A DNA stretch of 64,000 nt from positions 62,001 to 126,000 of the forward strand of contig JAOALB010000147.1 of assembly GCA_025331125.1 (NCBI GenBank), written 5' to 3'. This document shows positions 1-9,561 of the stretch, piece after piece. Made by a program: the position numbers and the translations under genes. The DNA comes from Mycogone perniciosa. Taxonomy: Eukaryota; Ascomycota; Sordariomycetes; Hypocreales; Hypocreaceae. Numbering within the stretch: the first letter of the stretch is position 1; every line of letters begins with the position of its first letter. The notes below the pieces were generated by a model, which did no database searches, had not been told where the DNA came from, and saw only the letters and a list, made by a program, of their open reading frames with translations.

Positions 1-1072
1 AGGTTGGCAAATGCTCGCGTTATGTCTTTCCTGTCGCTTTCCTTCTCATCTACAGGAGGCATGCCCTTATTGGCAGTCAGAATAGCCGGGAGGCCATTTT
101 GAGTGCAGTAGGTTCTATACGATTGTGAGAAACCATGCCGCAATTTTGCATTGGCAAATCATACCTCTCGCTTACAAAGAGAAGCCAGAACACCCGGAGC
201 CGCAAAGATCGCCCCTTCACTTCAATGGCGGCATATTGATCGGGCTCATCGAGACCTAATCCCTGGAGGAAGGTGATCGACTCACGCAGGTAAACCCCAG
301 CAGTACGGAGTTTATCTACGTTCGCGTAGTAAATGTGGAGGAAAAACGGGGTCAAGACGGATGTTATTGTGAAGCGTTCACGGTATTCGTACATCTCTCT
401 TAGGTGTTGGGCATCAAGAATGAATTGGAGGGATGAGTGGGCGTGGTCTGGATTCGAATGCTCGAGAAGCCTCAGCTGTGCTATGGTGGCAGCACACAAT
501 GATGCTGCCAGAGCCCACGCCTCGTAGTCGGTCTCGTCAAGATGCAAAGCGGCAATCAGGTTACGAGTCGAGATAACCGGCCAAATTGGGTAGAGTTTTG
601 CGCTGAAGATCTCCAGATACTTGCAGTAGGCGTCCAGCGGTATTCGTCCTGGATAATGATAGCATGGCGAGCTGGCTGACGCCCGACGCCTTGGACTCGC
701 AACGGACTCAATGTTGCTCTCTCCAGAGGAGTTAGTGCTACCATCTGAATGATCGCTATTCTCGCGCTGTTCTGACAGAGACCTCTGGAGTTGTTCAATT
801 CTGTCGCGAGTTGAAGGTCTCGGTCCCTTCGGACCCCTTTTTTTCCGGGTTCGAGACGAGGTGCAAGCCAGTGAGTGGATTATGCATTCATGGCAGGGTC
901 TTTGGGCTTCGCATTTCACCCTTCGAAGGGCACAGCTATCACACGAGCTTGACAATCTCATTGTCGCTGTTCCAAGTAGTGGGCGCATAGACATGGAGAC
1001 AAAAGGCTCTCTCTGTTGACAGCTGAGTCTCAACCAGTTGATGATAAAGTTGCTTATGCATCCTGGTTGCAT
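1..1072 (-). CDS. Zn2Cys6 transcription factor, N-terminal part (runs off the window)
   Basis: Fungal-specific nuclear transcription factor; only the N-terminal part is present. Residues 44-71 from the first ATG form a canonical Zn2Cys6 cluster with spacing C-x2-C-x6-C-x5-C-x2-C-x6-C (CDSC...RRVKC...CHEC...AC). A basic linker (RKKRGPKGPR) and a short helical stretch (about 90-105) follow, then the start of a fungal-type middle homology region from about residue 138. The frame stops just after a clear GT-AG intron (115-164); splicing restores a frame that runs off the window edge (SER|TYCTQNGLPAILTANK), fitting this domain. The start is uncertain: ATG codons at 1072, 994, 988 and 961 are all in frame upstream of the zinc cluster. 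The RKKRGPKGP motif after the cluster resembles sugar-responsive activators of the AmyR/MAL type. With the GH31 gene about 530 bp upstream on the same strand, control of carbohydrate use is plausible, but that is inference. Confidence 0.9.
115..164 (-). other. 50-nt spliceosomal intron in the transcription factor gene
   Basis: On the minus strand the intron begins AG|GTATGA at 164 and ends TATAG| at 115, with a CTCAC branch-like sequence about 20 nt before the 3' site. Without splicing the frame ends at a stop near position 77. With splicing the frame is open to the window edge and encodes a sequence typical of the fungal transcription factor domain. Length and splice sites are normal for filamentous ascomycetes. 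Confidence 0.85.
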
Positions 1073-1606
1073 CCTGGTGCCACAATTTCTGCGGGGTAAA
1101 TGCAGCTATAAGCAGGACTCCATATGGAGTGCAGAGGAGTCCTTCGTCATACTACTACAGAGTACGGAGTACTAATAGACTGGATTTAGACATGGAGATG
1201 TGGCATGTATTGTGGATTAGTCCTGATCACTTCGGCCTCTGGTCGGCACTACTACCTATTCCAAGCCGCCATCGCCTGTTTGAGTTTAGGGCTGTACTTC
1301 GTAGATAGGTAGATGAATGTTATCGAACTGTAGGCCATTACCGTCTGAGGGTAGCGTCAATTTGTTGTATTAATTGTATTAATTAATCCCCGCTTCTCTG
1401 CGCTCATCTTGCTTGTCTCACTCGCACGTATCACAGCTCAGGAGGACGACGTGGATCCATATTCATATCCATCTTAGCCGTGGCTTCGCTTATTGGTCGT
1501 CGCGCTCGTCCTAACACGGTGTATCGCCAAGTCGCGAAAGTGCTGTATTCTCTTCAGTGCCAATGAAAATAAAATGAAATAAGAGCTTCAACAAACACGC
1601 CTTTAA
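1073..1606. other. Intergenic region between transcription factor and GH31 gene
   Basis: Holds the 3' flank of the GH31 gene and the promoter of the transcription factor, both on the minus strand. A palindromic-looking motif agtacggagtact lies at 1161-1173. Related TACGGAGTA-type motifs recur near 4365-4388, 4500-4508 and 30558. No reading frame here looks like a gene. Confidence 0.5.
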
Positions 1607-4012
1607 TCACATAAGTCTGCTGTCCGACGCCAAAACCTCCAGTAGAGGACCCATCAGATGTTGATCAAGCCCAAGACTCATCAAGCCACCAATCTTGCTG
1701 GACAGTGGTTGACCTGACTCCAAAACGGACCAGATCCTGTCCTTCAAGTCGAACTCAATCTGGAAATCCAGGACCATCGACTTCAGCTGCTTGGACGCGT
1801 CCACCAGACCGAGTGAGGGTTCAATTCCAAGATCAACCACAATCTGGCCTTCGCGCGCCAAGGCCCCAGGAACACGTAACACGAGGCCAGGAACATGCGG
1901 GTATTCCTCGGTGAATATTTCGACGTTGGAAGCTGGTGAGCCATTGACAAAAACTTGCATGCTTTCCGGCACACTCGTCAAGGTCAGGAATCTAAACACC
2001 CAATCTCGTCCGGTGGCTGGAGCTGTCAATCGTCCTAAACTTTGAGTATAGACCAACTGGATCTGACGATCGATACCTACTGTCCCTTGAGCCATGTTGT
2101 CGAGGTCGTCACGTGTGTCCTCGAGGATGTCAAACTCAGCGTCCTTGCCAACAACAATGTACACCTCAAAACCTGAGGGATTTTCACATCCATTTGCCGG
2201 TTGCAGCGCCATGTCGAGAGGGATAATGGAACCTTGGGGTGCCAAGACTGGAATTGACTGCAGTTTGCGATACATCCGCATGTTACGATTACCATCATAC
2301 ACCAAACCTGTAAAAACATCAACATGACGTTCCGGGGGCACCCAAACATCGGCCATAGCATAGTTGGTCCGCTTATCTCGTGGCTCAACGATGGGAGCAA
2401 CAAGGAGTTGGGATCCGAAGAAGTATTCGTTTGGCCTCTCATATGCCTCATTTTGAGATGGAAATCTCCAGTAAAGCGGCTGGACAAGCGGCTCGTCGTC
2501 GTTCGCAGCCGCCACATTCATGGTATACAGGTACGGCACCATTCGGTGTCGGAGCCGCATGAAATCTGTCATTACAGCGCTGTATTCGGCTCGATATAGC
2601 CACGGCTCCTTTGAGGCCCAGGGGCTATTGGACGAGTGAAGACGGAGGATGGGCGAGAAAGTACCGAACTGAAGCCATCGTGTTGCTAGCTCATCGTCGC
2701 GGGAACCAGACATGTGCCCACCAATATCGTGACTCCACCATCCGTAGCCGATGTTTGACGCGGTTGCCGTAAATTCAGGTTGGAATTCCAGTGATTTCCA
2801 TGTTGCTATAGTATCGCCGGAAAATCCAACGGGATATCTGTGACTTCCCGGCCCGGCGTATCGAGAGAAGATGAGGGCTTGCCCTCGATTGGTTTGGCTT
2901 AGCTGGTCAAGGAAGTGAAAGTGATTGAGTAGCCAGAGAGGATCCAGGCCAGGAATCCTTGAATAGGGTCCCTGCTGCCAATCGATCCACCAGAAATCGC
3001 AACCATCCCGTTCGAGGCTACGATGGAGCAGATGGAAGTATGCGTGCATAAACGTTGGACTGACGGGATCGAATAGGATTGGCGCTTTCTCTGAAGTATC
3101 GTGGCCAATAGCTTTCGCCATCGCCTCGTATAAATCCTCGTGATGGTGGACTCCGGCGTGTGGATGATCGTTGAGCGTCATCTTGAGCTTCCTGCGATGC
3201 AGCTCTTCCCCAAAGCCACTTGGATCAGGAAAGAGGTCTCTGTTCCATGTATACCCAGTCCACCCAGCATGAGGGACTCGCTCGTCGCGAACGAGATGCC
3301 AATCCATATCGATGACGCCAACTGACAACGGAACTCCTTGGTTCCGAAATTTGTCCATAAGGCTGATGTATTCGCCAGCACTATATGCATGATAGCGACT
3401 CCACCAATTGCCCAGAGCCCATCGAGGCAATCGCGGTTGGCTTCCCGATATGGAGTAGAAGGCTTTCATGGCACTCTTGTAGTCATGTCCATAGTAGAAC
3501 AAGTACCCGTCAATGCGATCTCCAGCAGGTCGAGGCGCCGCCGCACCTTGAGGATCGAAGAGCATCGAGTCGCTGTCGTCAAGAACGGCATAGCCAGCTC
3601 TTGAAATGATGCCGGATCCCATATCGCAACGGCCATCAACCTCGTCTAGCGTTCTCGCAGTTCCGCCCAGCGACGGAGGCATCTCACCATACCGCCATTC
3701 AGCTCCCCAAAGAGTGACCTTGCTTGAGAAGCTGGCGGTCAGTCCCTGGGGACTGAAGCGCTTCTTGTCATAAGTGACGTGGATTGATGCAGTCCGGATC
3801 TCGAGTACATCACCAAAATCCCTGACCTTGAACTCGGGTACTGGAAAATTACGATGACGAGCGAATGTGGAAGGCCAGTCTTCGAAGACACCGTCGCAGG
3901 ACCATTCAAAACGGAGAACGAGGTTGTCAAGAAGGGTAAAGCGGTAGTTGGGACCAGCTACGATTGCAGCAGGGTCTGCCACCGAATCAACAGATAAATT
4001 GCGGCTGCCCAT
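1607..4012 (-). CDS. Glycoside hydrolase family 31 alpha-glucosidase/alpha-glycosidase
   Basis: Retaining alpha-glycosidase of family GH31, 801 residues, single exon, no signal peptide or membrane segment, so probably intracellular. An N-terminal beta-sandwich (about 20-190) precedes the (beta/alpha)8 barrel (about 195-500). Visible active-site motifs are GVIDMDW (232-238), the nucleophile block WWIDWQQG with Asp344, the acid/base block GFSGD with Asp400, and SHDIGGH (427-433). C-terminal beta domains follow. Most characterised eukaryotic GH31 enzymes have WIDMNE at the nucleophile; WIDWQQG marks a different, bacterial-like branch, so the substrate (alpha-glucoside, alpha-xyloside or other) cannot be fixed. 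The start ATG at 4012 begins MGSRNLSVD; no better upstream ATG is evident. It lies head to tail with the Zn2Cys6 gene, suggesting a catabolic gene pair induced by its sugar. Confidence 0.95.
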   Translation of the reverse strand: MGSRNLSVDSVADPAAIVAGPNYRFTLLDNLVLRFEWSCDGVFEDWPSTFARHRNFPVPEFKVRDFGDVLEIRTASIHVTYDKKRFSPQGLTASFSSKVTLWGAEWRYGEMPPSLGGTARTLDEVDGRCDMGSGIISRAGYAVLDDSDSMLFDPQGAAAPRPAGDRIDGYLFYYGHDYKSAMKAFYSISGSQPRLPRWALGNWWSRYHAYSAGEYISLMDKFRNQGVPLSVGVIDMDWHLVRDERVPHAGWTGYTWNRDLFPDPSGFGEELHRRKLKMTLNDHPHAGVHHHEDLYEAMAKAIGHDTSEKAPILFDPVSPTFMHAYFHLLHRSLERDGCDFWWIDWQQGPYSRIPGLDPLWLLNHFHFLDQLSQTNRGQALIFSRYAGPGSHRYPVGFSGDTIATWKSLEFQPEFTATASNIGYGWWSHDIGGHMSGSRDDELATRWLQFGTFSPILRLHSSNSPWASKEPWLYRAEYSAVMTDFMRLRHRMVPYLYTMNVAAANDDEPLVQPLYWRFPSQNEAYERPNEYFFGSQLLVAPIVEPRDKRTNYAMADVWVPPERHVDVFTGLVYDGNRNMRMYRKLQSIPVLAPQGSIIPLDMALQPANGCENPSGFEVYIVVGKDAEFDILEDTRDDLDNMAQGTVGIDRQIQLVYTQSLGRLTAPATGRDWVFRFLTLTSVPESMQVFVNGSPASNVEIFTEEYPHVPGLVLRVPGALAREGQIVVDLGIEPSLGLVDASKQLKSMVLDFQIEFDLKDRIWSVLESGQPLSSKIGGLMSLGLDQHLMGPLLEVLASDSRLM

Positions 4013-4507
4013 TATTGAACAGACGTGTTTATTGATGTTGTTGTTGGGGTTGGTTTGGTTAACCAGGTGGAACTTGATAAAATGAACTGACCCCTCTTTC
4101 TCGGCAGACTGCCAGGGTATAGATAAAAGCCCTCACACCGAAGAATACCCTCCATTTCTACCTCAACAGTCGCCTGTATAATCATAATGCTACTGTTGAT
4201 TTGTCTGACTTGCACCTGGCAGGTGTGGCGTAAAGAGAAGCGCCATCTCCGGTGCTTATGCGCCCTGTTGGTTAGGTATCACTTGGGTGTATATATATAT
4301 ATATATAAAAGATGCACCTTCGTCCACTCTTTGGGTGGAATATTCTTCATATCACCAAGAGCATACGAAGTACAGTACGAAGTACTTGGCGGGTTGACTA
4401 CGTAACCCGGGCTGACTGACTGCAAGGCCCCGCCGGCTGGACAGTACCGCTCCTACGATATTACAGAGTATTACTAATATATAATAAATAATTCCCTCTA
4501 CTCCGTA
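4013..4507. other. Upstream region of the GH31 gene
   Basis: Contains the promoter side of the minus-strand GH31 gene. An alternating TA tract (about 4288-4308) lies roughly 280 bp upstream of the GH31 ATG and might serve as a TATA-like element or be a simple microsatellite. I saw no convincing paired CGG activator site. Short reading frames here lack codon or domain support. Confidence 0.4.
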
Positions 4508-4995
4508 CGAAGATTGGGGACGAAAGACCTGGGTCAGTTCACAACAGCACCCCTGCTATACAGTATTAACTTACTAGCTTCTATACAATATTTTCCTTGC
4601 AATATAAGGCTAAATCTATATCATAACACTTCATGAAACGATAACTTTTATTACAAACTAAGAATACTATCCTCAAAGATAAACTTAACTGTAATTACTA
4701 AGAAAGATACTTATAGTAATAGTAGGTAAATAGCAATAGCGGCAGTAATAGTGGCAGCGATAGCGATTAGAAAGATAATAATAAGCGTAAGCCCTGGGGA
4801 TTTAAAATGTCTGCTAAAAGGGGGGGGTAGCTACAGCGAGCTTTATAGGGAATATGCCTTGTTCTAGTGGGTTACAGCAGGCTTAATTGGCTTTAGTAGG
4901 TAAGGGAGTCTTGGTTAGGAAGATGAACTCTTATACTGTGTGGCAGGGATATCTCCAGTTATAAAGTGACCCAGGTCTTTCGTCCCCAACCTTCA
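4508..4995. mobile_element. 488-bp MITE, Tc1/mariner-like, TA target duplication
   Basis: Terminal inverted repeats of about 29 bp match nearly perfectly: 4508-4536 (core GGGGACGAAAGACCTGGGTC) and 4967-4995 in reverse complement, differing at two positions. Both ends are flanked by TA (4506-4507 and 4996-4997), the target preference of Tc1/mariner/Fot1-type transposases. The interior is AT-rich with an imperfect AGTAATAG-like repetitive stretch around 4700-4770 and has no coding capacity, so it is a non-autonomous element mobilised in trans. It lies between the GH31 and SDR genes. Confidence 0.85.
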
Positions 4996-4997
4996 TA

Positions 4998-5972
4998 CCT
5001 CCACACACTTACTCGGCCCGAAACATCATTAGTGACAAGTACCCACCTTAATCATCCTCTTTGTCGCATAACAAATATATTTATTAGGTTAATTATCTAC
5101 ACGCACAGTGTAGACTCACGTTTTGCCGGATTTTAGTCTGACACTCTTCAATCCGCTGCCTTTCCCACCTCTACTATATGCCGAGCACGCCCCTTCAGTA
5201 GCGCTGGGCTAAATATCTCAATGGCAGTAAAGCGTTTCGGGGCCATGTTGAGAAGAAGCTAAACGATTATTATTAAAGAGATCTGCATTCGTCAGGTCCC
5301 CTGCTTTCTTCAACCTTGTGGCTTCCTCTACTGAGTCCGCGCAGCTTGTACGGCATTTTCAGCATTAGCTTGGAGGCCAGGATTTAAGTGCTCCAAGACC
5401 TTCACCGCAGCCGCGTCAGGTCCATTCTGCCTACTGCGATAACATTATAGATATAGTATAATCGTAGTAATAGGCATAATAGGATCATCTTTTAATTCCC
5501 TCTATGACCCCCTAAAAGTGTACTAGTATGCGATATTGGCACGATAATAGCTCTCCATATAAGTTTCCAATGCTACGAGTATGTAGGTAGTCACAAGTCA
5601 CTAATCATGAATTTCCTCCCTGCGGATATCCTGAATATGCAGCACTCCGCTCCGCAAAACAGCGCATAAGTGACAAATACGCTGTATTGAGATCCGCCGA
5701 GAGTCCGAAGCCCACGGCGTCGAGACCTACTACTACTACTATATGACGGCGCGAGCGGATCTTGATTCTCCCGTCCGGAACCATTTACCACTCCGATGTG
5801 CCTTGCCCTTCACGGACTATAATGACGTCGCAAGCAGCTTAATTATCCCTGGTAGTATCTGGGCGTGGTATAATTTTTTTGAGAAATCGGCTAAAGAATC
5901 TCTCACTCATCTGCACAACACCCAACTTTCCTAAAACAGCATATCTTTCAAGTTCATCCGCCAGCACCAATA
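4998..5972. other. Intergenic region upstream of the SDR gene
   Basis: Moderately AT-rich DNA with the presumed SDR promoter in its last few hundred bases. Short frames on either strand (for example 5591-5791 and 5743-5934) lack domain support and overlap each other, so I do not call them genes. No terminal repeats or target duplications were recognised. Confidence 0.4.
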
Positions 5973-6866
5973 ATGGCCCACCAACGGACAGTTCTCATTA
6001 CAGGCTGTACTAAAGGCAGCATTGGTGATGCTTTAGCTCAAGAGTTCGCGCGACGGGATTACCACGTGTATGCAACAGCAAGGAAGCTCGAAAATATGGA
6101 CGACTTGGCTTCCACGTACCCAGATCACATCACTCCTTTAGCACTTGATGTCACAACACCAGATAGCATTCAAACTGTGTACACACGGATCAGTCATGAA
6201 ACGGATGGTACACTCGATATACTCTACCATAACGCAGGATATCGCTCTCTAGCAATGGGAAGCGAGGCCTCGTACGAAGAATCGGTCAAAATGTTCAATA
6301 CGAACGTCTTCGGGGTTATGGAACTCACAAGGCTCTGTACCAGCATGGTGGTCAAGGCAAAGGGCAAGATTGTCTTCACAGGAAGTGTGTCTGCATACAC
6401 CCCTCATCCATCGCAGTCAGTATATTGCTCTAGCAAGGCTGCATTAGAGCTTTACGTGCGAACTTTGCGGATCGAATTGCAGCCTTTCAAAGTTCAAGTC
6501 GTTCTAGTGAATACGGGGGGGATCAGGACTGGAATGACGAGTTCGCGAGTAGATCTTGCCGAAGGTAAGACTAATATTCCTTGGCCAATAATCTCTCTTA
6601 ATACACTTGCTAATTATGTGCGAAATTTAGAGTCCAGATACGCCTATCTATTTCAGACTATCAACCAAGCGTGGGACGAACTCGAAGAATCAACAATGAC
6701 TCCTCATGATTATGCACGATACGTGGTTAAACGCGTCGACGAGTTACATGCTCCGAGCACTATTTGGTATGGAACTGGAGCATCAATAGTCTGGTGGATT
6801 GAGTGGCTCAATATGTCTTGGTTTTATTCCTGGTACTTTGCCAGGGTGTTCGGCCTAAATAGGTAA
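5973..6866 (+). CDS. Short-chain dehydrogenase/reductase, Ayr1-like
   Basis: Classical NAD(P)(H)-dependent short-chain dehydrogenase, 297 residues, intact single exon. The Rossmann nucleotide-binding motif is TGCTKGSIG (10-18), matching the TGxxxGxG pattern with an extra residue as in Ayr1-type enzymes. ATARK at 34-38 suggests NADPH preference. Further motifs are HNAG (86-89, variant of NNAG), the structural Asn in NVFG (111) and the catalytic triad Ser138, Tyr151 and Lys155 (YCSSK). The C-terminus (about 262-297) is rich in Trp, Tyr and Phe and could contact membrane, as expected for 1-acyl-dihydroxyacetone-phosphate reductases that act on lipid droplets or ER. That substrate is inferred from family resemblance only. 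The start context AATAATGGCC is good. It is the last intact gene before the repeat block. Confidence 0.92.
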   Translation: MAHQRTVLITGCTKGSIGDALAQEFARRDYHVYATARKLENMDDLASTYPDHITPLALDVTTPDSIQTVYTRISHETDGTLDILYHNAGYRSLAMGSEASYEESVKMFNTNVFGVMELTRLCTSMVVKAKGKIVFTGSVSAYTPHPSQSVYCSSKAALELYVRTLRIELQPFKVQVVLVNTGGIRTGMTSSRVDLAEGKTNIPWPIISLNTLANYVRNLESRYAYLFQTINQAWDELEESTMTPHDYARYVVKRVDELHAPSTIWYGTGASIVWWIEWLNMSWFYSWYFARVFGLNR

Positions 6867-7070
6867 GGCGAAGGGGAAGATTATTTCCACACCACACACC
6901 ACACAATGCATCGTCACTCTCCAAATTGGAGAGAAAAATCGTGTTAATGTGATGTAATTGGTTAGAGGCAATGAAGCATCAACTTCCTGCAAGGTTCGCA
7001 ATCGCGCGAAGCATCCTCCAAGATAGCCAAAGCTTCCACTGTGAACTTGCAGCAGCCTTTCGTCTAGGAG
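6867..7070. other. 3' flank of the SDR gene
   Basis: Presumed 3' untranslated and terminator region. A short CA-rich stretch (accacacaccacacaatg, about 6890-6907) follows the stop codon. No gene recognised. Confidence 0.35.
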
Positions 7071-7189
7071 TGTGACGAACCGTCATACCGTCACGCCAAC
7101 AGGCAAAAGAATAGGCTAATAATCGCATTTGTAGCAATTATCATGACAATACCAACTGTAAATAAGGGAAACGTGCTCGGAACGTGACA
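7071..7189 (+). repeat. Solo 119-bp LTR, copy 1 (TSD AGGAG)
   Basis: Begins TGTGACGAACCG and ends CGGAACGTGACA, giving TG...CA termini with an inverted TGTGACG/CGTGACA tip. It is flanked by a perfect 5-bp duplication AGGAG at 7066-7070 and 7190-7194, the signature of LTR-retrotransposon integration followed by LTR-LTR recombination. A second, inverted copy of equal length lies at 7856-7974. The LTR is unusually short, as in TRIM-type or very compact elements. Strand assignment is arbitrary because no internal domain remains. Confidence 0.88.
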
Positions 7190-7194
7190 AGGAG

Positions 7195-7855
7195 GCCTAG
7201 TCAGGGAAGTGGATGTCATCCTCGACGAAGACGATTCTTTGGCCCTGTAACTGGAGACAACCAGTCCCTACGAAACTGGTTTTGTTTTACAAGGCCAGCA
7301 GATTTCTGATGAGATGTTGTCACGCTTGATGCAATAAAGATTCCCTACAACTTTGACCGCATGAATTTCGTGTTGTGTGATGGACTTAACAGTATTGGAA
7401 ATGCAAATAATTTCTTTGATCGATCTATAACTAATTGTTCGAAGTTGCGCATTTACTAAGTTATATTACTTTACATTCACTTGTGTAAATAAGTAAGTTG
7501 ACTGACCTTAATCTAATGATATAGAATTGTAATATAAAAGTTATGGAATTTATTTACTATTTTATAAGCTACAGGCTTTCAACCCTTAAAGTAAAAAAGA
7601 AAGGATAAACTTAACTTGAAATTAATGGTTTTTAGTAATACAGGTATATTAGTTTTCATTTATTTATCATATATAATTCTTAGGTTAAGTAGGTAAGCGA
7701 TAGAATGGCAGGAAGCGCTAAAGAGTTTTAATCTGCTTATATAGTAGATATAAGCTAATATATATATCGTGTAAGCGATGTATTAAACTATTTAAGCGTT
7801 TACAGTATTGTTAGAGACCCTTCTCTTTAAGGCAGATACATAGATTAGGCAAGGG
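7195..7855. other. Spacer between two inverted solo LTRs
   Basis: The first ~180 bases (to about 7370) have ordinary composition and no recognisable coding content. From about 7380 composition falls to strongly AT-rich, marking entry into RIP-affected DNA. It includes a stretch (about 7733-7800) with resemblance to part of the 274-bp copia LTR family (ctgcttatatagtagatataagc), so a decayed copia LTR fragment is likely. Confidence 0.5.
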
Positions 7856-7974
7856 TGTTACGTTCCGAGCACGTTTCCCTTATATACAGTTGGTACTGTC
7901 ATGATAATTGCTATAAATGCGATTATTAGCCTATTCTTTTACCTGTTGGCGTGACGGTATAACGGTTCGTTACA
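7856..7974 (-). repeat. Solo 119-bp LTR, copy 2, inverted (TSD AAGGG)
   Basis: Reverse complement of the copy at 7071-7189, identical length (119 bp), differing at about ten positions, nearly all transitions. It is flanked by its own perfect 5-bp duplication AAGGG (7851-7855 and 7975-7979). The different duplications show two independent insertions rather than the termini of one element. Confidence 0.88.
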
Positions 7975-7979
7975 AAGGG

Positions 7980-9561
7980 GCTGCCACCTTAGGGAAAAGT
8001 GAAGGAATTTAAAAAGGAGTTACGTAAAGGCGAAATAGGTGGTAATAAACAGGTTATTACGGCACGGAAAGGCAAGTCAGGGCAAATGTCGTTATTATAT
8101 TATGGAGAGCAAGGAAGCCTTAAGGCTTTATAGAAAGCCGTAGATGTGAATGCTTTAGGGCCTGGTTATATAACTAGAGCTTATATAATAAAGCGTTAAT
8201 TATATATTACAGTTAATACTATAATAATACTCTCCCTTTTTATTTTACTATTTAAGTGTAAATAGCTATAGTATTTATATAAGTTGAAATTTTAATTAAT
8301 TTATTTTAATACTTTTTAAATAAAGGTGAATAAAGGTAAATTATATAGTTTTATAGTTTTAGTAAAATATAATTCAATTATAGGGTTTAATTGAGTATGG
8401 TTTTTATTTAATATTTTATAAATATTAATTTACGTTCGTTTTGTATTTTTTTATGATTACTTCTAATATCTATTTAATAATATAATAGAATTTATTGTTA
8501 TAATAATTTAAAATTACTTTAAACTTTTATGTTCTTAAAGTTTTTTGAATGCTTTAATAAAAGCTTTTAAGTATATAATTAATATATTTAAATTAATTAA
8601 TAATAATATTTATATAAAAAGGCTTTTTTCAACTATATAAAAGTTAAATTTATAAATTTATAAATTATATTTTGAAAGGAAAATATTATAATTGTTACTA
8701 TATATATTTTTATTTATTATATTATATTATAATATAAGTTATATTATTATAATATTATATAGTAACATTTATAATTAATCTTTATTATTTATAATTCATT
8801 ACTTTATAAAAATATGTTATAATAATAAAACTTATATTATAGTATAATATAATTAATAACAATATTCAATTATATATAAAGTAAAGTTAATAATAATTAA
8901 AAAAGAGTTTATAGGAAGATTTATAATACTTTCATTTTAAAGTATAGCTTATAGATTTATATAAATATTTAAAGACTTTTTTAAGGTTATAATTATAAAT
9001 ACATTTAATTTATTCAGTTTTCAATTTAATAAACTAGCCTTTTATTTTTTATATAAATATATACTTTATTATTAATTTATATTTTCAAGATATTATTAAA
9101 TATATTTATCCTTTACTTGAAATATAGCTTTATAAATTCTTTTTATAGTAGAGGTTTACTTTTCCTTTATTTATTTAAAGGTTTTTAAAGTAATATTAGT
9201 TTACTTCCCTTTTTATTTAATATAATTAATAATAAAAGACTTTTTCTTATAAGGTATAAATTAAATACTTTTAAGTTCCATATTAATTAATATTAATTAA
9301 TATCCCTATTGTTTATTATTAAAAGATATAAGAGGTTTTAATATACTTTAACAATAAATAACTATATATATATATATAAATTTAAACTTTATATAGAATA
9401 CTTAATATATATATATATTAATTAGTTAAAAAAATATAAAGAATCCTAATATTAAGTTTTATATTATTTAAGTTCTTTTAATAAGATTTAACCTATATTA
9501 TTACCCCTTTTATTAAATTAATTAATCTTTATATACTCTTTTTAAAAGGGTGTATTCCTTT
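7980..9561. other. AT-rich RIP-degraded DNA, no gene
   Basis: Apart from about 150 bases of mixed composition at 7980-8170, the stretch is extremely AT-rich with stops in every frame. It has the TA-saturated texture left by heavy RIP. I could not assign it to a named element. Confidence 0.6.

Noticed and set aside
5591..5934. Small frames upstream of the SDR gene
   Set aside because: They overlap on opposite strands, lack motifs, and end at the SDR leader; chance frames.
7071..7974. One DNA transposon with ~119-bp terminal inverted repeats
   Set aside because: Each 119-bp unit has its own distinct 5-bp duplication on both sides, so they are two separate solo LTRs rather than ends of a single element.
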